Assembly (NCBI RefSeq): GCF_010470665.1
Contig: NZ_VOPZ01000006.1
Coordinates: 160,224 to 224,223 of the forward strand
DNA: 64,000 nucleotides
Source of the DNA: Desulfovibrio sp. JC022
GTDB taxonomy: Bacteria > Desulfobacterota > Desulfovibrionia > Desulfovibrionales > Desulfovibrionaceae
Reading direction: 5' to 3'
Shown one piece after another: positions 53,242-62,619 of the stretch. Both the position numbers and the translations under genes were made by a program. Each line of letters starts with the position of its first letter. Position 1 is the first letter of the stretch. Under the pieces are notes generated by a model. The model was not told the origin of the DNA and ran no database searches. It saw only the letters and a program-made list of their open reading frames with translations.

Positions 53242-54408
53242 ATGATGGAAATTCTCGATTTTGGTTTTACTACTTCCGAATTTGAAGCAAGAACAGCACG
53301 CATGCAGAAACTCATGCGTGAGAAAGAACTCGATGCTGTTTTCCTGACCACCGAGCCGAACATCCGCTACTACACCGGTTACTACACCCAGTTCTGGGAA
53401 AGCCCGACCCGTCCCTGGTTCCTGGTCATCCCCCTTGAAGGTAAACCTATTGCCGTAATTCCCGGCATCGGTGCCAGCGGCATGCGGGCCACATGGATTG
53501 AAGACATCCGCACCTGGTCATCCCCCAACCCCGAAGATGATGGAATTACCCTTGTATCCGATGTCCTCAATTCCCTGCCCAGCCGATTCGGCCGCATTGG
53601 TGCGACCCTCGGTTTGCAGTCCTACCTGCGCATGCCCACCGCCGATTACCTGACCATCACCGAAAAGGTCAGCAAGGAATTCGTCGATATTGCTGAAGAT
53701 ATGCACTACCTGCGCAGCATCAAATCCCCTGCTGAAGTTGAAAAAATACGCCGCGCCTGCGCCATCACCAACCACGGCTTTGACATGATCCCCTCTCACG
53801 CCAAAGTAGGCCAGACCGAACGCGAAATCTGCACCCAGATGCGCATCAACATGCTTCAGGAAGGTGCCGAGTTCGTAAAATACCTCATCTCCGGTTCCGG
53901 TCCCGACGGTTACGATTCCATCATCATGGGTCCCACTTCCCGCGTCATTGAAGAAGGCGATGTGCTGATCATCGATGTAGGAGCAGTGTACGACGGTTAC
54001 TTCTCCGACTTCGACCGCAACTTCGCATTCGGCCATTGCAGCGATGAGACCAAACGCGCATACGACTGCGTTTACGCAGCAACCGACGCAGGTTTTGCCG
54101 CTGCCCGCCCCGGTGCAACCACCACCGACGTTTACAACGCCATGTGGTCCATCATGGAAGCAGGCGGAGCACTCGGCAACGAAGTAGGCCGCCTCGGTCA
54201 CGGTCTGGGAACCCAGCTCACCGAATGGCCTTCCAACACCGCCACCGACAACACTGTCCTCGAACCGGGCATGGTTATCACACTTGAACCCGGCATGACC
54301 TATGCCAAGGGTAAGGATATGGTTCACGAAGAAAACATCGTGATCACCGAAGACGGCGCCCAGTGGCTGACCCGCCGCGCCAGCGAACACATTATCGTCA
54401 TTGATTAG
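53242..54408 (+). CDS. M24-family metallopeptidase (Xaa-Pro aminopeptidase/creatinase fold)
   Basis: 388 residues. AAGGAG precedes the paired ATG codons. The N-terminal creatinase-like domain (about 1-140, DAVFLTTEPNIRYYTGYYTQFW) is followed by the pita-bread domain with all metal ligands: the two Asp of IDVGAVYDGYFSDFDR, the His of GRLGHGLGTQLTE, and the Glu of ITLEPGM and HEENIVI. Full ligand retention favours a dinuclear amide or peptide hydrolase over creatinase. In this operon it probably trims an imported conjugate. Ectoine hydrolase (DoeA) is also M24 but usually lacks the paired Asp. Confidence 0.88.
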   Translation: MMEILDFGFTTSEFEARTARMQKLMREKELDAVFLTTEPNIRYYTGYYTQFWESPTRPWFLVIPLEGKPIAVIPGIGASGMRATWIEDIRTWSSPNPEDDGITLVSDVLNSLPSRFGRIGATLGLQSYLRMPTADYLTITEKVSKEFVDIAEDMHYLRSIKSPAEVEKIRRACAITNHGFDMIPSHAKVGQTEREICTQMRINMLQEGAEFVKYLISGSGPDGYDSIIMGPTSRVIEEGDVLIIDVGAVYDGYFSDFDRNFAFGHCSDETKRAYDCVYAATDAGFAAARPGATTTDVYNAMWSIMEAGGALGNEVGRLGHGLGTQLTEWPSNTATDNTVLEPGMVITLEPGMTYAKGKDMVHEENIVITEDGAQWLTRRASEHIIVID

Positions 54409-54431
54409 TCAGGAATAAGAGGGAGATTATT

Positions 54432-55994
54432 ATGTCAAACGGTAACACAGCTGTCGCAGCAAAACCCATGACCGGGACTGAGACCGCAGAACAGGGGACC
54501 ACACTTAAACAGGGTAAGATGCTCTTCACCAGCACTATGACCTTCATCGTCATGGTTGTCCTTGCAGGACTGCTTTTCCCCGATAAATTGTACGATGTAG
54601 GTATCGGAACAATGAACTACCTGACCGAGACTTTCGGTTGGATCTACATGGCAGGCTCTTTCCTCTATGTAATGGTCATGTTCTTCTTCGCCTTCAGTAA
54701 ATACGGCAACATCCGCTTTGGTGACGATGACTCAAAACCTGAGTTCAGCACCTTCTCTTGGATGGGAATGCTCTTCTCCGCCGGTATGGGTACTGTAATG
54801 CTCTACTGGGGGGTTGCAGAACCTGTCTACCACTACATCAATCCGCTGGTGACCACCGGTATCGATCCGATGACCCCGGCCGCAGCCGAATTCGCCATGA
54901 AGCAGAGCTTCATCCATCAGGGCATTCAGGCATGGTCCGCCTTCTCCGTAGTCGGCCTGATCCTCGGCTACCTGATGTATCGTAAAAAAGAGAGCGGCCT
55001 GATCTCCAACATCCTGCTCCCCTGGGGTCGCGACAAAGCCAACGGCAACCTTGGTAAAATCGTCAACCTGATCTGTGTATTCGGCGCCATCGCAGGTATC
55101 TCCACCTCTCTGGGCCAGACCGGACTTTCCCTGAGCGTAAGTTTCTCTTACCTGCTGGGAACCCCGGACTCCACCATGACCAAGCTTCTCGTAGTCGGTA
55201 CCATCACCGGTATCACCGTACTCTGTACCACCACCGGTCTTGAAAAAGGTATCAAAGTCCTTTCCGACTACAACGCATACCTGCTCATGGGTCTGATCCT
55301 GCTGGTAGGTCTTGTCGGACCGACCACCACCATGCTCAACGTATACTTTGATTCCCTCGGTAACTACATGAACGACTTCTTCCGCGACGGCCTCATGCTG
55401 CCTACTTTCGCAGCCAAAGAAGAAACTTCATGGATCACTGGCTGGCCGATCTACTACTACGCATGGGCCATTGCCTGGGCACCCTTTGTAGGTCCCTTCA
55501 TCGCCCGCGTATCCAAAGGCCGCACCGTACGTGAATTCATCCTCGGTTCCATGATCCTGCCCTGCCTCGGAATTTTCCTCTGGGTAGCATTCTTCGGTAC
55601 CATCGGTATTCAGGCTCCTGTTGAAGCACTCAAGGCGGCAGCAGCCTCCTCCAAGGCGGCAACTTTCATCGTCCTTGAAGGTTTCCCCTTGGGAACTCTT
55701 ATCTCATGGGGTGTTGTACTGGCTCTGTTCACCTGCTTTATCACTTCCCTGAACAGCTCCACCTTCACCTTAAGCTCCATGAGTCAGGACGGCGCAGCCA
55801 ACCCCAGCAACAAAATGAAAACCATCTGGACCATCGCTCAGGCAGCCATGGCACTGACCCTCATGCTCGGTAGTAAGACAGGTATTGAACTCCTCCAGAG
55901 TATCAGCCTGATCTTCGCCCTGCCGCTCATGTTCGTGCTCTTCCTGTGCATGATCAGCACCATCAAGATGTTCCGCGAGGAATTCGCAGACTAG
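54432..55994 (+). CDS. BCCT-family transporter
   Basis: 520 residues, about twelve membrane helices. SAGMGTVMLYWGVAEPVYHY near residue 118 is the family motif with the glycine-rich substrate helix, and WPIYYYAWAIAWAPFVGPFIARVSKGRTVREF near 340 is the conserved aromatic helix 8 and loop. BCCT carriers import betaine, choline, carnitine, ectoine or related zwitterions with Na+ or H+. Embedded in a catabolic operon, it likely supplies the substrate for the flanking hydrolases and lyase; a link to the choline locus 20 kb away is possible but has no direct support. Confidence 0.93.
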   Translation: MSNGNTAVAAKPMTGTETAEQGTTLKQGKMLFTSTMTFIVMVVLAGLLFPDKLYDVGIGTMNYLTETFGWIYMAGSFLYVMVMFFFAFSKYGNIRFGDDDSKPEFSTFSWMGMLFSAGMGTVMLYWGVAEPVYHYINPLVTTGIDPMTPAAAEFAMKQSFIHQGIQAWSAFSVVGLILGYLMYRKKESGLISNILLPWGRDKANGNLGKIVNLICVFGAIAGISTSLGQTGLSLSVSFSYLLGTPDSTMTKLLVVGTITGITVLCTTTGLEKGIKVLSDYNAYLLMGLILLVGLVGPTTTMLNVYFDSLGNYMNDFFRDGLMLPTFAAKEETSWITGWPIYYYAWAIAWAPFVGPFIARVSKGRTVREFILGSMILPCLGIFLWVAFFGTIGIQAPVEALKAAAASSKAATFIVLEGFPLGTLISWGVVLALFTCFITSLNSSTFTLSSMSQDGAANPSNKMKTIWTIAQAAMALTLMLGSKTGIELLQSISLIFALPLMFVLFLCMISTIKMFREEFAD

Positions 55995-56034
55995 CAACGT
56001 AGGACCTCCACTCCTAGGACATTACCTACTGAGA

Positions 56035-56075
56035 CCCGTTGGCGCGGACAGCACCACTTCCCCCGCGCCAACGGG
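56035..56075 (+). other. Intercistronic hairpin after the BCCT gene
   Basis: CCCGTTGGCGCGG and CCGCGCCAACGGG form a perfect 13-bp stem. No T-run follows and the next gene starts 29 bases on, so it may set relative expression rather than stop transcription. Confidence 0.65.
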
Positions 56076-56103
56076 CAAAATTTCAAAGCAAGAAGAAAGA
56101 CAT

Positions 56104-57303
56104 ATGTTTGATAAAATTGTTGCACGCACCGGACATTACGAACAGGAAATTTACGATTTTGCCAGCGAACTGATTCGCATTGAAAGCCTCTCCGGTCAGG
56201 AAGGCGGGGTGGCAAAAGCTGTCCGCGAAAAAATGGAACAGCTCGGATTCGACAAGGTTGAAACAGACGAGATGGGCAATGTCTGCGGCTCCATGGGCAA
56301 CGGCCCGGCCCTTATCTGTGTTGACGGACACATGGATGTTGTCGGCACCGGTGAGGAAAAGTTATGGTCCCGTCCCTCCCTTTCCGGCGAGCAGGACGAT
56401 GAGAAGATATACGGGCGCGGCGCAACAGACATGAAATCCGCCATTGCCTCCATGGTTTATGCGGGCAGAGTCATCAAGGACCTCGCTCTCACCGACGGCC
56501 TGACCTACATGGTCTGCGCCAGTGTGCAGGAAGAACCCTGCGAAGGTCTAGCCTGGGAATACATGATCGAAGATCTCGGCCTGCGTCCCGACTTTGTCAT
56601 CCTTGCCGAGCCCAGTGATGACAAAGTTTCACTGGCCCAGAAAGGCCGCATGGAACTGAAAGTTTCCGTTTCCGGCAAAACCGCCCACGCTTCCACCCCG
56701 CACATGGGCGACAATGCCATCTACAAAATGGCCCGCATCATTGTTGATCTGGAATCATTGAATTCAAACATGGAAATCGAAGACAGTGAACTTGGCAAGG
56801 GTTGCCTTGTTGTTTCCGAAGTGAACTCCCATGCCCCGTCCAGATGTTCCGTCGCTGATTATTGTGAAATATCCATCGACAGACGGCTCACTTGGGGAGA
56901 ATCAGCCGAGTACGCCATCGACCAGATCAAAAAACTGCCCAGTGTGGCTGAGTCCGGGGCCGAAGTTGAAGCTTACCTCTTTGAAGAACCTTCCTACACC
57001 GGGAAAACCTGCTCCAAAGAATGCATCTTCCCGGCATGGAAGCTCAAAAAAGAACATGCTGTGACTGATGCTACCAAGGAAGCCTTCAAGGGACTTTTTA
57101 ACAAGGAAGCCACCCTGACCACATGGCCCTTTTCAACCAACGGCGTAGCCATCATGGGCAAAAACGATATCCCGGTTATCGGCTACGGACCGGGCACCCT
57201 TGATGCCTGCCATGTTCCCAACGAATATGTAAGTAAAAAACAGGTTCTTGATGCGGCTATGATGTACGCGGCAATTCCTGTAATATATACCGACAAGAAA
57301 TAA
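56104..57303 (+). CDS. ygeY: M20-family hydrolase, YgeY-like
   Basis: 399 residues. Metal-site residues are visible in CVDGHMDVVGTG (His, Asp), IYGRGATDMKSAIASM (bridging Asp), QEEPCEGLAWEY (catalytic and metal Glu), LAEPSDDKVSLAQKG and ACHVPNEYV (last His). The dimerisation lid spans about 185-300. YgeY-type enzymes travel with YgeX in the purine/selenium-linked gene sets and are predicted amidohydrolases or peptidases that release diaminopropionate. Fourth gene of the operon. Confidence 0.9.
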   Translation: MFDKIVARTGHYEQEIYDFASELIRIESLSGQEGGVAKAVREKMEQLGFDKVETDEMGNVCGSMGNGPALICVDGHMDVVGTGEEKLWSRPSLSGEQDDEKIYGRGATDMKSAIASMVYAGRVIKDLALTDGLTYMVCASVQEEPCEGLAWEYMIEDLGLRPDFVILAEPSDDKVSLAQKGRMELKVSVSGKTAHASTPHMGDNAIYKMARIIVDLESLNSNMEIEDSELGKGCLVVSEVNSHAPSRCSVADYCEISIDRRLTWGESAEYAIDQIKKLPSVAESGAEVEAYLFEEPSYTGKTCSKECIFPAWKLKKEHAVTDATKEAFKGLFNKEATLTTWPFSTNGVAIMGKNDIPVIGYGPGTLDACHVPNEYVSKKQVLDAAMMYAAIPVIYTDKK

Positions 57304-57322
57304 TCCTAAGGAGATTAATACA

Positions 57323-57703
57323 ATGAAAACACAGATCAAAACCACCAATGCTCCCGGAGCAGTAGGCCCTTATTCTCAGGCAATCAAAGCCGGCAACACC
57401 CTTTATGTTTCCGGTCAGCTGCCCATCAACCCCGAAACCGGCAAAATGTGCGAAGGTTCCATTGAAGAGTGCACTCGTCAGGCTCTTGAGAACCTCAAAG
57501 CAATCGTAACCGAAGCAGGCGGAACTCTGGATAACGTTGTAAAAACCACCGTATTCATGGCTGACCTCGCTGACTTCGTACCCGCAAACGGCGTATACGC
57601 TGAATACTTTGCCGAACCTTTCCCCGCACGCAGCGCATTTCAGGTTGCCGCTCTGCCCCTTGGCGGTCGCATTGAAATCGAAGCAATAGTTGTTCTGGAT
57701 TAA
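57323..57703 (+). CDS. ridA: 2-Iminobutanoate/2-iminopropanoate deaminase RidA
   Basis: 126 residues: NAPGAVGPYSQAIKAGNTLYVSGQLP at the start and ARSAFQVAALPLGGRIEIEAIVVL at the end with the invariant Arg. RidA hydrolyses reactive enamine/imine intermediates made by PLP lyases. Its place at the end of an operon headed by diaminopropionate ammonia-lyase makes biochemical sense, because that enzyme releases 2-aminoacrylate. A strong terminator follows. Confidence 0.95.
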   Translation: MKTQIKTTNAPGAVGPYSQAIKAGNTLYVSGQLPINPETGKMCEGSIEECTRQALENLKAIVTEAGGTLDNVVKTTVFMADLADFVPANGVYAEYFAEPFPARSAFQVAALPLGGRIEIEAIVVLD

Positions 57704-57724
57704 TTAAATTCCGGAAGGCGTAAT

Positions 57725-57766
57725 AAAGCCCCGAAGTGCAACGGTTGCATTTCGGGGCTTTTTTTT
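57725..57766 (+). terminator. Intrinsic terminator of the diaminopropionate operon
   Basis: AAAGCCCCGAAGTGCAAC pairs with GTTGCATTTCGGGGCTTT (one mismatch) followed by a run of eight T. Confidence 0.93.
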
Positions 57767-57827
57767 AAACGAGCGCAGCTTACTTCATAACTGCTGATCT
57801 TGCTTTTGCGTATTCCAGTAAAAGGAC

Positions 57828-58229
57828 CTATGCGCCTGCCAAAACGTGTTCCTTGGTGACGAAGCAGGTAAAAGTCCCGCTAAAAACAACGTCCCCGTTA
57901 CAGGACACATCCACCTTGATGATATGTTTGCGACCATCATTCTCCTGCTCATGGGCTTTGGCGATTAGGACATCACCAACCTGCGAGGGCTTCAAAAAAC
58001 GGCTCTCTGCGCCAGCCAGAACAACATTAGGATGATTGACGGACAGCATTGCCGCATAATCGGCCATACCGAAAATAAACCCGCCATGGACCAGCCCGCT
58101 GCCATCGGCTGCCATATTCCCGGTACAGGTAAGGCGGACCTCGCTGCTTCCTTCAGCAACAGAAACAGGCTCACCGCAAAGGGATTGATCTATATTTTCG
58201 TGTGTATTGATATTCATAACTTTCCCCAT
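57828..58229 (-). CDS. Hot-dog fold thioesterase (PaaI-like)
   Basis: 133 residues. GSGLVHGGFIFGMADYAAMLSVNHPNVVLAGAESRFLKPSQVGDVLIAKA has the HGG(x)3-4AD pattern of PaaI/YbgC-related acyl-CoA thioesterases, and FSGTFTCFV closes the fold. AAAGGA lies seven bases before ATG 58229; an internal ATG at 58217 is an alternative. It is monocistronic, between the diaminopropionate operon and the type VI secretion cluster. Acyl substrate unknown. Confidence 0.82.
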   Translation of the reverse strand: MGKVMNINTHENIDQSLCGEPVSVAEGSSEVRLTCTGNMAADGSGLVHGGFIFGMADYAAMLSVNHPNVVLAGAESRFLKPSQVGDVLIAKAHEQENDGRKHIIKVDVSCNGDVVFSGTFTCFVTKEHVLAGA

Positions 58230-58358
58230 TCAGTTATCCTTTCGACAATGTGAAAAAGCCGGGAGTTAATGCAAAATCCCAATATAAGCAAATTTCGGCC
58301 ATTCACCAGCGAAGTTCCTCCTGAACACAGAAGCCCCATCATCAATCAAGAAAATTAA

Positions 58359-59075
58359 TCACTGCCCCGATTTTGAAACCACAATATCAAGACCCTGCGG
58401 GGTGCGGATCAATTGCGGTGACGGCCCTTTTTCAGCTGCCGGATCTCGGAAATTAAAGACCAGCCGCAGACGATCTGTATGCCTGCCCAGCACGACCTGT
58501 CCCACGAACCCTGAGATGAAATCAGTTTTCCTCGGCACGGAATAACGCCACTTGCCACGCAAATCCACCACCAGCTTGGAAGGCTTATCCAGCCAGAAAT
58601 ACGTTACCCTGCCCACCTTGCTGGATGTCTGCAAACGAGCCAGAAACTCATTTTCGGTATGGGTAAATTCAAGGCTGTCCAGCATGCCTATGCCTCCAGC
58701 CGCTTCTTTAGATACGGGAACAGTGCGATTAGCGGCAAGATCCTGCTGGATTTCCCTTTTGATAGGGTCAGAGGCATTGGAATCGGCTGTTTTATTGCCT
58801 TCAAACAACTGTTCTGTTTCGCGCTCCACCTTGCGCACTTCATGCACAACTTCCCGGCGAACAGAGGTCACTTCTTCCTTGGCGGCCTGCACAAATGTCT
58901 GCGAACCGTTCACAACTGCGGGAGTTCCATTACCCGCCATACGGGTATAAATGCTGAAATCCCGAATGAACGTATCAAAATCCCCCCATACGGAAAGGAC
59001 AAAAAGACCGGACACCGCTCCAAGCCAGATCAGGAAGAGCAGGATGTAGAATCTTCTGTAAAAAACAGTCAGCAC
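58359..59075 (-). CDS. Membrane-anchored AMIN-domain protein at the end of the T6SS cluster
   Basis: 238 residues. A single N-terminal helix (FYILLFLIWLGAVSGLFVLSVW) anchors the protein; residues 60-140 are low-complexity and polar (EVTSVRREVVHEVRKVERETEQL). The C-terminal 100 residues fit an AMIN domain (VTYFWLDKPSKLVVDLRGKW, LRLVFNFRDPA), a beta-sandwich that binds peptidoglycan in amidases and secretins. It has no catalytic domain. Ten bases downstream of tssM, it is probably a cell-wall anchor or opener for the secretion machine. Confidence 0.75.
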   Translation of the reverse strand: MLTVFYRRFYILLFLIWLGAVSGLFVLSVWGDFDTFIRDFSIYTRMAGNGTPAVVNGSQTFVQAAKEEVTSVRREVVHEVRKVERETEQLFEGNKTADSNASDPIKREIQQDLAANRTVPVSKEAAGGIGMLDSLEFTHTENEFLARLQTSSKVGRVTYFWLDKPSKLVVDLRGKWRYSVPRKTDFISGFVGQVVLGRHTDRLRLVFNFRDPAAEKGPSPQLIRTPQGLDIVVSKSGQ

Positions 59076-59085
59076 ATCCGCCTCC

Positions 59086-62000
59086 TTAATGCTGCCAGCA
59101 GTCGGTTATAAAATTAGGCAGGTTCAAGGGCTTGATATTCAGCACTTCAATGACCGGAGCGGCCCCGCTGAAATTGTAGCCGACCTTAACGCTGCTTACG
59201 CCAAGCCCCTCAAGACCTTTACCCTGTTCTGGAAAATCCTTGGAAGTAAAACTAACTTCGCCGTTGCGGAACTCGGACAGGAATTTGGCAAACCCCAACT
59301 TGCCTTCGTACGTTTTGACCAGATCAAGCCCCGGAAAGCGGATGGTCAGGGTTGTTGTACCGCACTGGTCCGGTTTCCATTTAAAAACCATTTTTTCGGA
59401 ATAGTTGTAGTTTACAAGTTCCTGTTTTCCGGTGCCGCACTCAAGGGAAAGGACAGTGGCATACGGCTCTTCCGTGGCATTGCTGTTTACGGAAGTGGGA
59501 ATTGTGGAAAGACTGACCTTGTATTCCGGCTGAATTTCCTGCGCTCCCTGTTCCCCGTCATTAAGAAAAACAAAGAACTCTTCCCGGAACGGAAAAGGAA
59601 TACCCAGCCATTTACGGCTCTGCCAGCCTTTTACACCACGACTCAGAAAAGGCGCGGCACTGCCGGACGTGAACTTACCCACAATACCGCTCTTGCCGAA
59701 CAGGGTAGCCCGCAATTTTTCCGGGGGAACATGGGAAGTTTCAGCCATCACCTTCCCTTCCCAAAGCTTCTGTAATTCACAGGAAGCTTCCATGGTGATC
59801 ACATAAACCATGAACTCAAGGGGTCCGGCCACAAGATTCCAAAAGACATGCGTGCCCTTGCCCCCCCCGCGCATACGGGTCCGCAGAGCAGCCATGGCTC
59901 TTGTGGCTCCATCCACGGGATTTTTCTTGACCGCACCTTCACCGGACTTACTTTCAGTTCCGCCCCCCCCGGAAGTGTGACCGGTAGCCGGATAGAGAGC
60001 AGCCGCGCTCTTGAAAGCTGTTTCCTGACTGGTGGTAAAACCGGCCATATCGTTCAGCACCTGCATGTACTCATTGAGCTGTTTGGCTCCTTCGATACGT
60101 TCCTCTATATCCTCAGCCATTTTGCCGCCCAGATCGGCCATTATTTTACGCAGGGATTCCTCGGCCTTCTGGGAAGATTCCTCTACCCCTTTGGCTTTGA
60201 TGGCCTTGTACTGGGTCAGGACAATATTAAAACCAAAAAGATCATCAACCCATTGCGGAGGTGTTTCTAATCCTTTGATGGATGAGAATTCCTCCTTCAT
60301 CCTGACAATCAGCTTAAAATAAGGGTTGTCAGGATTGGCCATGGAATGAGCCATGTTGCTGTAGTCGTCCTTGGTCAGCAGCTGCCTCTCACCTTCGGTA
60401 AAATGCTCGGAAAATGTGTACCATGTCCTGTAAAATTGTCCGGCATACCAGCTCCAGAAATCCTTTTCACGCTGTGCGAAGCTGGAATTATCCGGCATGG
60501 CCCGGCGCAATTCAGCAAGAAAATCCTCAAGCATCTTACGCCCGATGGTTGTGTAAGCGGGGGAAACATTAACCTCATTTTCAAAATGCAGACGCGGCCC
60601 GCCCCAGAAATCACGCAGGGTAACCGACTGAACCTCGGGGTTGGCATCGACCCAATCCACCAGCCACTTAAAATCCGAACCTTTGAGGCTGAAGACCTTA
60701 CCCAGCCGGGCCTGCAAAAGCAGCCGCTGTTCATTTAAGGCTTCAGCATTATCATCCCAATCCAGATAAGAGCTATAGGTCCGGGCGTAGTATTTCATCA
60801 GATCCGGGTCAAAACCCTTTACAGCCACAGACAAAGCCTGCCCCGAAGGAAGTTCGTAAGGGGCAAGGGGTTTTGACCCCCCGCCTTCCAGACGGTTATC
60901 AAGCAGGTCGATACGCCAGCCGAGCAACTTCACAAAATCACTGATTACCTGCTCCGAGGAGCCTGCATGCAATCCCTCTATCGTTTGGGTTAATTTCTCA
61001 TCCACGGGCTTAAGCAGCACGGATTCAAATTTTTCCACATAAAGCTGTTGGGCTTTTTTCTCAGCCTCAAGGCTCACATCAAGGCCCATGCGCGGAACCC
61101 ACCAATTAGTGTTAAGCTTTTGAAGATGTAGAATCTTTTGGCGAAAACCTTCCATTTCCACAATGCGTTCATCAATCTTTTCAGAGAATTCAGGCGGTTT
61201 GGGAAACGCGGTAAACAGGTCATCCAGAGCGCGACGGTTGCCTAAGAAAGACATGCTGAACAAACCGCAGACAAAGAAAAGCAACAACAACCAGACAAAC
61301 ATACCCAGATTGCGGGTCAACAGCTTCCATTTCAAAAATTCAATAATGGGAGTGAACAGATTGCGGTCACGGGTCAGCACCTTTGAAAAAAAATCGTGCA
61401 GAAACAAACCCTGCCGCGTGCCCGGCAGTTTTGTCTGCACATTCTGCAAGGAGGGAAGACTATCCAGAAAAGCGGAACTCTGTTCCCCGCTCTGCTCACC
61501 GCTGGAAAAATAAATACCCCGGAACAAGGGTTGTTCCTGATAAGGATTTTCTTCAAAAACCCCATCTGCAAAAGCCCGGATACGCGGACGCAAACGGTCC
61601 AGTTCATCGGCAAAAAGCAGAAATGCGGGATCAAAACGATTCTCGCGGTCCAGCAGGGTCACCCGCAAATCACGAAGCCGTTCAATTACCCCGGAAACTG
61701 CGCTGTCCACGAATTCTTCAGGATTAGAAACCACTGACTCATTGACCATACCCATGGCCTGTGACCTAGCCTCGGCAGGCAGGACCTCGGCCAGCCCTTT
61801 GAGTCCGAAAACCAGATCCATCTTGGTCAGCAGCACGTAGACAGGAAAACGCACCCCCAGCACACGCATGAGTTCATTGATTCGCTTACGCAAACTGCGC
61901 CCGTACTCTTGCAGACCGTCCTCATCACCGGATTGCAGACGATCGGCAGGGAGAGTGATAATCAAGCCATTGAGCGGCTCACGCTTGCGGTACTTAACCA

Positions 62001-62592
62001 GCAGGGTCAGAAATTTTTCCCACTCTTCCTTGTCCCGCGATTCATCAAGAGGGATGGCGTAACGGCCTGCGGTATCGAGGATGACTGCTTCCTCAAAGAA
62101 CCACCAATCACAATTGCGGGTGGCTGAAACGCCGGGAGTGGGGCCCACATCGGAAAGGATAGAAGTCAATCTGCTGCTGGCTACGGCAGTACTCTTGCCT
62201 GAATCAGATTCCCCGAAAACCATATACCACGGCAGGGCGTAAAGGGGATTACCGTGCCTGCGAAGCTCCGAATTCTGAAGCAGGTGAACCGCTTCCATCC
62301 AGCGGGTCTGCAATTCCTGTAATCTGGAACGCTCATGCAACGGAGCAGCGGCAATGGCGGAATCATCCTGATCCACAATGCGTTTGACAAATTTTTTCTC
62401 CCGCCTGCGCAGCATCCATTTACGGATAAAAAGAACAGCGGCAATCAACCCGATCAATCCACCAAAAAGACAGGCCCCGGCCCACCAAGGCCAGCCCATA
62501 TAATTTACAAGGGCGTAGGACCCCACTGCCGCCAGCACAAAAAGCAGCACCAGCAGGACAATCTTGAGCAGATTGAGTAGAAATTTCTTCAT
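59086..62592 (-). CDS. tssM: Type VI secretion membrane protein TssM (IcmF)
   Basis: 1168 residues. Two N-terminal membrane helices (about 8-27 and 33-55) flank a short loop, then a cytoplasmic ATPase-like domain with an intact Walker A FGESDSGKSTAV near 126 and ILDTAGRYAIP as switch region. A third helix at about 420-443 (MFVWLLLLFFVCGLFSMSFLG) leads to a large periplasmic part with the DUF1215/TssJ-binding C-terminal beta-domain. Length fits the family. TssM with TssL and TssJ forms the envelope-spanning complex; tssL lies 27 bases upstream. Confidence 0.95.
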   Translation of the reverse strand: MKKFLLNLLKIVLLVLLFVLAAVGSYALVNYMGWPWWAGACLFGGLIGLIAAVLFIRKWMLRRREKKFVKRIVDQDDSAIAAAPLHERSRLQELQTRWMEAVHLLQNSELRRHGNPLYALPWYMVFGESDSGKSTAVASSRLTSILSDVGPTPGVSATRNCDWWFFEEAVILDTAGRYAIPLDESRDKEEWEKFLTLLVKYRKREPLNGLIITLPADRLQSGDEDGLQEYGRSLRKRINELMRVLGVRFPVYVLLTKMDLVFGLKGLAEVLPAEARSQAMGMVNESVVSNPEEFVDSAVSGVIERLRDLRVTLLDRENRFDPAFLLFADELDRLRPRIRAFADGVFEENPYQEQPLFRGIYFSSGEQSGEQSSAFLDSLPSLQNVQTKLPGTRQGLFLHDFFSKVLTRDRNLFTPIIEFLKWKLLTRNLGMFVWLLLLFFVCGLFSMSFLGNRRALDDLFTAFPKPPEFSEKIDERIVEMEGFRQKILHLQKLNTNWWVPRMGLDVSLEAEKKAQQLYVEKFESVLLKPVDEKLTQTIEGLHAGSSEQVISDFVKLLGWRIDLLDNRLEGGGSKPLAPYELPSGQALSVAVKGFDPDLMKYYARTYSSYLDWDDNAEALNEQRLLLQARLGKVFSLKGSDFKWLVDWVDANPEVQSVTLRDFWGGPRLHFENEVNVSPAYTTIGRKMLEDFLAELRRAMPDNSSFAQREKDFWSWYAGQFYRTWYTFSEHFTEGERQLLTKDDYSNMAHSMANPDNPYFKLIVRMKEEFSSIKGLETPPQWVDDLFGFNIVLTQYKAIKAKGVEESSQKAEESLRKIMADLGGKMAEDIEERIEGAKQLNEYMQVLNDMAGFTTSQETAFKSAAALYPATGHTSGGGGTESKSGEGAVKKNPVDGATRAMAALRTRMRGGGKGTHVFWNLVAGPLEFMVYVITMEASCELQKLWEGKVMAETSHVPPEKLRATLFGKSGIVGKFTSGSAAPFLSRGVKGWQSRKWLGIPFPFREEFFVFLNDGEQGAQEIQPEYKVSLSTIPTSVNSNATEEPYATVLSLECGTGKQELVNYNYSEKMVFKWKPDQCGTTTLTIRFPGLDLVKTYEGKLGFAKFLSEFRNGEVSFTSKDFPEQGKGLEGLGVSSVKVGYNFSGAAPVIEVLNIKPLNLPNFITDCWQH

Positions 62593-62619
62593 GCTTTCGC
62601 CTTGTCACTCCTTAAAGAA

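Noticed and set aside
53242-54408. Ectoine hydrolase DoeA, giving an ectoine-degradation operon
   Set aside because: The dinuclear metal ligands are complete, unlike typical DoeA, and the rest of the doe set is absent; diaminopropionate lyase and YgeY point to another substrate.
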